Shown: piece after piece, positions 1-4,866 of the stretch
Numbering within the stretch: the stretch's first letter is position 1
Layout of the letters: every line of letters starts with the position of its first letter
Program-made: the position numbers and the translations under genes
Notes under the pieces: generated by a model
Told to the model about the DNA's origin: nothing
The model's database searches: none
The model's input: only the letters and a program-made list of their open reading frames with translations
Origin: Planctomycetota bacterium
Lineage (GTDB): Bacteria > Planctomycetota > Phycisphaerae > WQYP01
DNA: 6,158 nucleotides
Direction: 5' to 3'
Assembly (NCBI GenBank): GCA_021805585.1
Contig: JAJZEY010000422.1
Span: forward strand, 1 to 6,158

Positions 1-1
1 T

Positions 2-139
2 ACTCTGGTCTGGGGACCCGGTTCGCTGGCCCAGGCACACCGTGCGGATGAATATATCGATCTACAGGATGTCCGTAAGACCGCACTGGACATGGCCCAT
101 GTCGCCGCGGCCTGGACGCGGTTGCCGAAGCTAATTTGA
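2..139 (+). CDS. ArgE-like M20 family deacetylase/amidohydrolase, C-terminal fragment
   Basis: This is the last 45 codons of a gene that begins before the window, read in frame from base 2 to the TGA at 137-139. The peptide begins TLVWGPGSLAQAHRADEYID. This closely resembles the C-terminus of acetylornithine deacetylase (ArgE) and its M20 relatives, where the GPGS..QAH..DEY block carries a metal-binding histidine; here that is the His codon at 38-40. Known family members are cytoplasmic zinc/cobalt enzymes that hydrolyse N-acyl groups from amino acids, such as N-acetylornithine or N-succinyl-diaminopimelate. Only the tail is visible, so the substrate cannot be assigned; ArgE, DapE or another M20 amidase are all possible. 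The gene ends 18 bases before the first in-frame ATG of the aminotransferase, so the two could be co-transcribed. The family call is fairly sure and the exact function is not. Confidence 0.8.
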   Translation, partial: TLVWGPGSLAQAHRADEYIDLQDVRKTALDMAHVAAAWTRLPKLI

Positions 140-157
140 AAGAAACAAGTGATACGA

Positions 158-1546
158 ATGGCGAACACAATGACCCGTACCCCCCCCCCCCCGCCATCAG
201 CGGAATCGGAAAATCTGGGCTTGCCGGCGGAATTTTCCGCACCGGTTTCCCAGAAGTGGTTCGCGCGGGCGCAAAAAGTACTGGCTGGCGGAATAAGCTC
301 CTCCGCCCGGTCCACCACCACCGGTCCATTTCCGTTCCCGCTTTACATTGCGCGCGGCCACGGGTCGCGTGTGTGGGATGCGGATGGTCATCAATTTATT
401 GACTACCTGCTTAGTTATGGCAGTGTCATTTTGGGCCATGCGGATGACGGGCTGATGGCCGCCGCCGGGACGCAAATTGCCAATGGGACAATGTTCGGCA
501 CGTGCAATACCGTGGAGGTGGAACTGGCTGAACAGATTTCAGCCATGGTTCCGGGTGCCGAACTGGTACGATTCGCCAATTCCGGATCCGAGGCCATATG
601 CGGTGCCATCCGCGCGGCTCGCGGTTTTACCGGGCGCAATGGCATAGTAAAATTTGAGGGGCATTACCACGGCTGGGTGGATGTGCTGGCCATCAGCAAC
701 CGGCCGGCGCTGCCCGAAGCAGGCCCTCTGGACAGTCCCCACAGCCATCCGCATTCGCGCGGCATTCCCGGCGGAGTGGTGCGGGATGTCATTATTGCAC
801 CGTGGAATCATCGGGAGATTTTGCGGCGGATTTTTGACGCCCATGAAAAGGATTTGGCCGCGGTTATTATTGAGCCTCTGGTGGCGAACAACGCGTGCAT
901 CGGTCCGGAGAACGGATTTCTGGAATGGATTCGTGCTGAATGCACTCGTCGGGGAATCCTGATGATTTATGATGAAATTGTTACGGGATTCCGGCTGGCG
1001 CGGGGCGGCGCGGCGCAGGCCTATGGCGTGGTTCCCGACCTGGCGGTATTCAGCAAGGCGATCGGAGGGGGTTTTCCGATAAGCGCTTTTGCCGGACGAC
1101 GGGATGTGATGGCACCGATTGCTGCCAATACCGTCAAGCATGGAGGCACGTACAACGGAAATCCGTTATGTGCGGCCGCAGCGCTGACGACCCTTCGGCG
1201 GCTGAATCAGCCCGGTGCGCTGGAGGCTATTGAGTCCCATGGTCAAAGCGTCATGGCGGCCATTGCCAAGGCGGCCTTTGACCATGGCATCCCCTGCGTG
1301 GTGCAGGGTGCCGGAACCATGTTTCAGGTGGTATTTAATAAGGATGGCAAACCATTGCGGCATTACCGCGATCTGCTTTCCGTGGATACCGCGCGGTACA
1401 ACGCCTTCCGGCATGCGCTTTTGCGCCGTGGCGTACACATGAACAGTTCTGGCTCGGCCTGCTGGTTCGTGAGCGCGGCCCATACGGAAAATGACCTGGC
1501 CATTACGACCGCGGCCATTCACCACGCCATGGCCGAAGTCCGATAG
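158..1546 (+). CDS. Class III PLP-dependent aminotransferase, glutamate-1-semialdehyde aminomutase-like
   Basis: This fold-type I enzyme is related to HemL (glutamate-1-semialdehyde 2,1-aminomutase) and other class III transaminases. Counting from ATG 158 (462 aa), the core starts near residue 31 with SQKWFARAQKVLAGG. It continues with NSGSEA (141-146, cofactor phosphate region), HYHGW (169-173), DEIVTGFR (272-279, Asp to the PLP ring nitrogen), SKAIGGG (Schiff-base Lys300) and HGGTYNGNPL (328-337). It ends with a normal SAAHTENDL C-terminal domain. All catalytic residues are present. The motifs GGTYNGNP and SKAIGGGFPISAF differ from the usual HemL forms (AGTLSGNP, GKIIGGGLPVGA). With the biosynthetic neighbours, this suggests a paralogous transaminase rather than the haem-pathway enzyme. 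The start is uncertain: GTG 149, ATG 158, ATG 170 and, past the C-run, TTG 221 are all in frame, and none has a strong Shine-Dalgarno. A low-complexity TPPPPPS segment encoded by the 13-C run lies near the N-terminus. Confidence 0.9.
   Translation: MANTMTRTPPPPPSAESENLGLPAEFSAPVSQKWFARAQKVLAGGISSSARSTTTGPFPFPLYIARGHGSRVWDADGHQFIDYLLSYGSVILGHADDGLMAAAGTQIANGTMFGTCNTVEVELAEQISAMVPGAELVRFANSGSEAICGAIRAARGFTGRNGIVKFEGHYHGWVDVLAISNRPALPEAGPLDSPHSHPHSRGIPGGVVRDVIIAPWNHREILRRIFDAHEKDLAAVIIEPLVANNACIGPENGFLEWIRAECTRRGILMIYDEIVTGFRLARGGAAQAYGVVPDLAVFSKAIGGGFPISAFAGRRDVMAPIAANTVKHGGTYNGNPLCAAAALTTLRRLNQPGALEAIESHGQSVMAAIAKAAFDHGIPCVVQGAGTMFQVVFNKDGKPLRHYRDLLSVDTARYNAFRHALLRRGVHMNSSGSACWFVSAAHTENDLAITTAAIHHAMAEVR
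180..192 (+). repeat. 13-base poly-C homopolymer inside the aminotransferase 5' end
   Basis: An uninterrupted run of 13 C residues follows CGTA and precedes GCCATCAG. It lies 8 to 31 bases after the three upstream in-frame start codons (149, 158, 170) and encodes most of a five-proline stretch. A change of one or two bases in the run would throw the 1.35-kb coding region out of frame from all three starts. Long homopolymers at such positions are known phase-variation switches in some bacteria, and they are also frequent sequencing or assembly errors. The sequence alone does not tell which applies. Confidence 0.95.
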
Positions 1547-1564
1547 GCGGAAGAGTCGGGGCGT

Positions 1565-1583
1565 TCGCCGACCGGACCGGCGA
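1565..1583 (+). other. Small hairpin after the aminotransferase stop
   Basis: TCGCCG (1565-1570) and CGGCGA (1578-1583) form a 6-bp stem with a 7-base loop, starting 18 bases after the aminotransferase stop. No T-run follows on either side, so it is not a convincing intrinsic terminator. It could be a 3'-end stabilising or attenuating element, or chance in GC-rich DNA. The rest of the gap up to 1664 shows no gene and no convincing promoter. Confidence 0.3.
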
Positions 1584-1664
1584 CGCGGGACTGGTATGAG
1601 CGGGCCTGATAGAATAGTGTAAGCCGATGCGCGAAGGCGCGAAAAACAGAATGATGAAAGAAAA

Positions 1665-1766
1665 ATGAATATGGCTGAACAGGGTGTTTCACAATTAAGT
1701 CGCCGTTGCCACACGCGGATGGCCGCCGCCGGATATCCGTTATGGATGGGGAGCGTGCGCCAATGA
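1665..1766 (+). CDS. Possible 33-residue small protein or leader peptide
   Basis: ATG at 1665, with a second ATG at 1671, opens a frame of 33 codons starting MNMAEQGVSQLSRRCHTRMA and ending at TGA 1764-1766. The start sits in an A-rich, unstructured stretch (1640-1670) with a GAAAGA element at 1657-1662 just upstream, a plausible weak ribosome site. The stop overlaps the preferred start of the ligase gene as ATGA (1763-1766), the same type of junction used by the next transporter genes. It may be a leader peptide coupled to ligase translation, a real small protein, or chance. The peptide has no membrane segment and no recognisable family. Confidence 0.3.
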   Translation: MNMAEQGVSQLSRRCHTRMAAAGYPLWMGSVRQ

Positions 1767-3136
1767 TCAGCCGAGTTATTGATTCCGTCAGCGCGCGACT
1801 CTCACCGCCAACAATCGGGCGGATTTACGATTCGATTCCAGCCGCGGCACTGCAATTTATGCAGGACCTGCGGTTCCGCAAGACGGTTCGGTACGCCGCA
1901 AAGCATTCGCGTTTCTATCGCGAAGCTTTTGCGCGCCGGGGCATTGACGCGGCGGCGGTTCGGCGTCCCGCAGACCTTGGCGATTTTTATACCACTCCGG
2001 ACGATATTGTCGCGGATCCGGAAGCGTTTATCTGCGCAAAACCATCGATTGTGTTTGAGTCTTCGGGCACCAGCGGTAAAAATAAACAGGTCTATTACAG
2101 TCAGGCGGAGTTGGACGGAATCGGACAGATGATGGCCGCAGGCTTGGGTATGATGGGCATAACACCCGAAGACCGGGTGGCGAACGGATTCGATTTTTCC
2201 ATGTGGATTCCCGGAATGCTGGCACATTATGCGCTGATGCGTTCGGGAAATTTCTGCATGGCGTTTGGAAAAGTTGATCCGCGGGAAGTCTATCGTCGCC
2301 TGCGGCAATACGGATTTACCGTGATTCTCGGCGAACCGACCTGGCTGATACGGTTGACCGAAATTGCCCAAAAGGAAGGCGCGGTTCCACTTAAGCTGCT
2401 GGTTGGCGGTGCGGAGGAAATGCCCCCGGACGCTGTGCCCTGGATGAGGGAGGTCTGGCAGGGCGCGCAGGTTCGCATGGGTTACGGCAGCGTGGAGCTC
2501 GGCGGTTCCCTTGGCTATCAGCCCTGTGATCAATTCGAAGGCTACCATGTGGACGATTACGATTTTCTTCCGGAAATCATCGAGCCGAACACCGAAGGAT
2601 TCGGCGAACTTGTGTTTACCACGTTGCGGCGGCGCGTGATGCCGCTGATTCGCTATCGCAGCCGCGATATTACGCGGCTGATTTCCGGCCGATGCACGTG
2701 CGGCCATCAGGGCCTGCGAATGGGCCGGCTCCGGGGAAGATGCGATGAAATGGTGGTGGCCAGCGGCGGCAACCTGTATCCGCTTATGTTTGAAAATATT
2801 CTTCAGAGCGTGCGCGGCCACACCCATGACTGGCAGGTGGTGTTTCGGCTGGAGGGCATTCGGGAAATTCTGGAATTGAAGGTGGAGGCCCAGACGGATC
2901 AGACGGACCAGGAGCTATTGCGGACGGATATCCGCCGTCATGCCACGGAACTGTATCCGGACCTGATGAAAAACCTGGCTATCGGCATTTTTGACATGCG
3001 GATTACCGTGCACAGGGCCGGTTCGCTTCGCGTAGCGCGAAAACTCAAACGGATGGTGGATCTTCGCTATGAATCCCCGTCGCCTCCGGCTTCCCGGCCG
3101 GTCGAACCTGCGCTTGCGGAGTCGCTTCATGCCTGA
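1763..3136 (+). CDS. PaaK/CapK-family adenylate-forming ligase (phenylacetate-CoA ligase-like)
   Basis: This enzyme of the acyl-adenylate superfamily is expected to activate a carboxylic acid with ATP and pass the acyl group to CoA or another acceptor in the cytoplasm. Counting from ATG 1763 (457 aa, near the usual PaaK length), it shows the phosphate-binding loop SSGTSGK (100-106), an aromatic/acid motif YGSVE (241-245), YRSRD (298-302) with the ribose-binding Asp302, and a Cys-rich CTCGH (311-315) like the CxCG of PaaK. Then come the hinge segment GRLRGRCDEMVVASGGNLYP and a small C-terminal domain ending SLRVARKLKRMVDLR, whose Lys427 aligns with the catalytic lysine. The Gly normally before that lysine is Arg here. 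The start at 1763 is chosen because GGGGAG lies at 1748-1753, nine bases upstream; ATG 1742 and TTG 1706 in the same frame lack such a site. The stop overlaps the SGNH gene by 8 bases. The acyl substrate is unknown and need not be phenylacetate. Confidence 0.85.
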   Translation: MISRVIDSVSARLSPPTIGRIYDSIPAAALQFMQDLRFRKTVRYAAKHSRFYREAFARRGIDAAAVRRPADLGDFYTTPDDIVADPEAFICAKPSIVFESSGTSGKNKQVYYSQAELDGIGQMMAAGLGMMGITPEDRVANGFDFSMWIPGMLAHYALMRSGNFCMAFGKVDPREVYRRLRQYGFTVILGEPTWLIRLTEIAQKEGAVPLKLLVGGAEEMPPDAVPWMREVWQGAQVRMGYGSVELGGSLGYQPCDQFEGYHVDDYDFLPEIIEPNTEGFGELVFTTLRRRVMPLIRYRSRDITRLISGRCTCGHQGLRMGRLRGRCDEMVVASGGNLYPLMFENILQSVRGHTHDWQVVFRLEGIREILELKVEAQTDQTDQELLRTDIRRHATELYPDLMKNLAIGIFDMRITVHRAGSLRVARKLKRMVDLRYESPSPPASRPVEPALAESLHA

Positions 3137-3857
3137 ACGTCAAAAACTGCTTATTGTGGGCGACAGCATATCGCTGGGGGTGGCGGAATTGCGCGTCAGT
3201 GAAATTGCGGGCCACGTCAGGCCCGTTTACACGGATATTCTGCGATCAGAAATGACGAATATAGATATTCATGTAGATGCGGATATTCACCGCACCACCG
3301 GCAACGCCCTGGGCATTTTGGATTCGCTGTTTGGAACCCATCACCCGGAGGTGGCGCTGATCATGCTGGGAGGCAACGATGTGGACGTGGAATGGCGGCG
3401 ATTTGTCATCAGTTCCGGACGCATTGTGCGCAACCGTGTTCCGGTGGAAACCTACGCCGAAAACCTTGAAGCGATTGCCCGCAAGGCACACGCGGCCGGC
3501 ATTTGGCCGGTGCTTACCGACATGCCCAATCATTATCTGGCGGTACGCGGACCCTATCTTTCCGCCCTTAGCGGCAAGGATGTGACCGCCATGATCGCGG
3601 CCACCGGTGGCCAGGAACGCTCTGACGCGGGACTTCAGGTTTACCGCGAAGCCGCCGCCCAGGTGGCCGGGCGAGTCGGTTGTTCCTTTGTGGATTACGG
3701 CCGGACGTTGCATGAGCAGCCTCTGGCGACGATGTCTGGAATCGACGGCGTCCATCCAAGCGCCGAGGCGCACCAGATCATCGCGGCACGACTGGCACCC
3801 GTGCTGCGCGAACTTCTGGCTCCGGGCCGGGTTCCTCTTAAAAGGATGCCTGCATGA
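3129..3857 (+). CDS. SGNH/GDSL-family hydrolase
   Basis: This 242-residue protein has the complete SGNH catalytic set. Block I is GDSISLG with nucleophile Ser13, block III is GGND with Asn83, and block V is DGVHP with Asp216 and His219. A likely block II glycine lies in the TTGNALG region near residue 58. Known members are esterases, lipases, thioesterases, carbohydrate deacetylases or O-acyltransferases. There is no signal peptide: the protein starts MPERQKLLIVGDS with the first beta-strand at once, so it probably acts in the cytoplasm. ATG 3129 is preferred to the in-frame ATG 3069 because GGAG at 3118-3121 sits seven bases upstream, and because the conserved fold begins directly after it. 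The gene overlaps the ligase by 8 bases and the first transporter gene by 4, so it is almost certainly co-translated with them. It could trim or move an acyl group on the cassette's product; the actual substrate is not readable. Confidence 0.88.
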   Translation: MPERQKLLIVGDSISLGVAELRVSEIAGHVRPVYTDILRSEMTNIDIHVDADIHRTTGNALGILDSLFGTHHPEVALIMLGGNDVDVEWRRFVISSGRIVRNRVPVETYAENLEAIARKAHAAGIWPVLTDMPNHYLAVRGPYLSALSGKDVTAMIAATGGQERSDAGLQVYREAAAQVAGRVGCSFVDYGRTLHEQPLATMSGIDGVHPSAEAHQIIAARLAPVLRELLAPGRVPLKRMPA

Positions 3858-4333
3858 CCATCGGCGGTCCGCACCCGCAACGGCGGCGAATCCTGCTGTT
3901 TATAGGCCTTTTTGTGGCTATTGCGCTGGATACAACGGTGCAGGTTTTCTGGAAGGCTTCCGTGCCGGTGGATGGCCGCCCCCTGGCGATTTTGACCGGC
4001 ACACTGGTCAAGCCGCTGTTTATTGCCAGCATGTTTCTGCACGTATGGCAGTTGTTTAACTGGATGATGGTGCTGGCGCTGGCCGAGTTGAGCTTTGCCC
4101 AGCCGATTACCGCCCTTAGTTATGTTACTGTCACCGCCTGCGCGGCTTTGTTCTTTCATGAACGGATCGGTCCGCGGGAATTTATTGGCATTCTGCTGGT
4201 ACTTGCCGGCGTGGCACTGGTCAGCCGTACGGCTCGCCCGGCCCAAACCCTCACCGTCGGGGCACCGTCGGAAAAAGGCACCGGGCGAATTCCCGGCGCG
4301 CCCGGCCAGACCAACGCGGGAGATTCCTTATGA
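3854..4333 (+). CDS. Four-helix DMT-superfamily transporter subunit (SMR/ArnE-like), first of a pair
   Basis: This small integral membrane protein of 159 residues has four predicted helices at about 13-33, 52-78, 82-101 and 109-124. A basic N-terminus (PQRRR) suggests a cytoplasmic start. Helix 1 reads FVAIALDTTVQVFWK, with Asp26 where SMR proteins such as EmrE carry their essential glutamate. Helix 3 holds the AQP element, followed by FFHERIG with Glu103, typical of EamA/SMR proteins. Unlike its partner it carries a soluble Gly/Pro-rich tail of about 35 residues after helix 4. AAAGGA at 3841-3846 is a good ribosome site. The start overlaps the SGNH stop by ATGA, and its own stop overlaps the next gene by ATGA. 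Paired SMR genes usually make heterodimers, and ArnE/ArnF form a paired flippase for lipid-linked aminoarabinose. The substrate here is unknown; export or flipping of the cassette product is inference. Confidence 0.82.
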   Translation: MTIGGPHPQRRRILLFIGLFVAIALDTTVQVFWKASVPVDGRPLAILTGTLVKPLFIASMFLHVWQLFNWMMVLALAELSFAQPITALSYVTVTACAALFFHERIGPREFIGILLVLAGVALVSRTARPAQTLTVGAPSEKGTGRIPGAPGQTNAGDSL

Positions 4334-4725
4334 ATTCCGGTGCCCATCTATTTGATTCCCGGCTGGCCGGCTTTCTTTGTGTGGCGGCGGCCATAGTTCT
4401 GGAAACAACCGGGCAATTAACTCTGAAAATTGGCACGCGGAACATGAATCATGGCGCCAAGGCCATGCTTTGGCGCATTGGCACGAACCTGTGGGTTCAA
4501 TTAGCGATCGCGTCATTTTTAACCGAAGCGATTTTTTGGACCTGGACGCTGCATCTCCTGCCGCTGGCCGTCGCATTTCCAATGGGAAGCGCCTGCTTTG
4601 TAACGGTGGCTTTATGCTCCGCATGGTTTTTGGGAGAAAAGATAAATTGGCAGCGCTGGCTGGGGATCGGTTTTATCCTTTGCGGCGTAATATTAATTGG
4701 CATTCATGGCCGGTTGATCGGATAA
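4330..4725 (+). CDS. Four-helix DMT-superfamily transporter subunit (SMR/ArnE-like), second of a pair
   Basis: This 131-residue membrane protein has helices at about 12-32, 52-75, 79-101 and 108-127. Helix 1 reads AAAIVLETTGQLTLK, with Glu25 at the position of EmrE Glu14 and a GQxxxK element as in ArnE. Helix 3 has VAFPMGS, comparable to the AYPM of ArnE, and is followed by FLGEKINWQRW with Glu103. It is paralogous to the preceding gene (LETTGQ against LDTTVQ, and a Glu at residue 103 in both), so the two most likely form an asymmetric heterodimer in the inner membrane. GGGAGA at 4318-4323 lies six bases before the ATG, and the ATGA overlap points to translational coupling and equal stoichiometry. 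It ends shortly after helix 4, without the tail of its partner. It is the last gene of the cassette. The transported compound is not identifiable; lipid-linked sugar, amine or drug are all possible. Confidence 0.83.
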   Translation: MNSGAHLFDSRLAGFLCVAAAIVLETTGQLTLKIGTRNMNHGAKAMLWRIGTNLWVQLAIASFLTEAIFWTWTLHLLPLAVAFPMGSACFVTVALCSAWFLGEKINWQRWLGIGFILCGVILIGIHGRLIG

Positions 4726-4750
4726 CCCTGGTGCGACCCCGTATCAACCA

Positions 4751-4768
4751 ATCCGGCGAAAGCCGGAT
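4751..4768 (+). other. Perfect GAAA-tetraloop hairpin downstream of the transporter pair
   Basis: ATCCGGC (4751-4757), a GAAA loop and GCCGGAT (4762-4768) form a perfect 7-bp stem closed by a stable GNRA tetraloop. It lies 26 bases after the transporter stop and 99 bases before the preferred dxr ATG. No T-run follows, so it is not a classical intrinsic terminator. It may protect the 3' end of the cassette mRNA or be the first element of a structured dxr leader. Confidence 0.6.
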
Positions 4769-4810
4769 GGCCGCTTGTGAATCCACCGCCGAATTTCTAT
4801 AGTTGTGAAT

Positions 4811-4833
4811 CGGTTTTGGCGAAGCCAAAGCCC
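4811..4833 (+). other. Long stem-loop in the dxr upstream region
   Basis: GGTTTTGGC (4812-4820) pairs with GCCAAAGCC (4824-4832) across a 3-base GAA loop. This gives nine base pairs with one G-U; the flanking C at 4811 and C at 4833 do not pair. A T-run is absent downstream. If the GTG at 4777 were used, this hairpin would encode an odd LAKPKP segment, which favours reading the stretch as untranslated RNA. Confidence 0.55.
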
Positions 4834-4837
4834 AGTG

Positions 4838-4866
4838 CCGGTGGTTGGCCGCGATGCGGCAGCCGG
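4838..4866 (+). other. Bipartite stem-loop directly before the dxr ATG
   Basis: GCCGC (4848-4852) and GCGGC (4856-4860) pair around a GAT loop. An outer CCGG (4838-4841) can pair with CCGG (4863-4866), leaving an internal loop. The outer arm ends at the base before ATG 4867, so the folded form would occlude initiation there. This is the third small-loop hairpin in a row. The pairing is seen in sequence; a regulatory role is inferred. Confidence 0.4.

Noticed and set aside
158..1546. Naming the aminotransferase hemL
   Set aside because: The catalytic residues fit the family, but several motifs differ from canonical HemL and the neighbours are not tetrapyrrole genes, so a specific symbol is not supported.
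1610..1615. TAGAAT as a -10 promoter box before the small ORF
   Set aside because: No acceptable -35 element is found 16-18 bases upstream, and promoter consensus of this organism is unknown.
1627..1645. GCGC-GAAG-GCGC hairpin followed by A residues
   Set aside because: The stem is only four base pairs and the tail is A-rich, not T-rich, so neither strand gives an intrinsic terminator.
1802..2827. Long antisense open frame (341 codons) opposite the ligase
   Set aside because: The plus strand encodes clear PaaK-family motifs over the same bases; the antisense peptide shows no domain and is a usual by-product of GC-rich codon bias.
3027..3041. Inverted repeat TTCGCG-TAG-CGCGAA in the ligase 3' end
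   Set aside because: It falls within codons of the conserved C-terminal motif, is followed by A rather than T residues, and is not placed to act as a terminator.
3069..3128. Upstream in-frame ATG for the SGNH hydrolase
   Set aside because: It would add 20 arginine-rich residues overlapping the ligase by 68 bases, while ATG 3129 has a well-spaced GGAG and starts right at the conserved fold.
3599..3612. Perfect 14-base palindrome GGCCACCGGTGGCC
   Set aside because: It lies in the middle of the SGNH coding region, is made of common GC-rich codons and has no second copy noticed in the window; chance is the simplest explanation.
4726..4866. tRNA or known riboswitch in the gap before dxr
   Set aside because: No cloverleaf, anticodon arm, T-loop consensus or recognisable riboswitch core is present; only independent stem-loops are seen.
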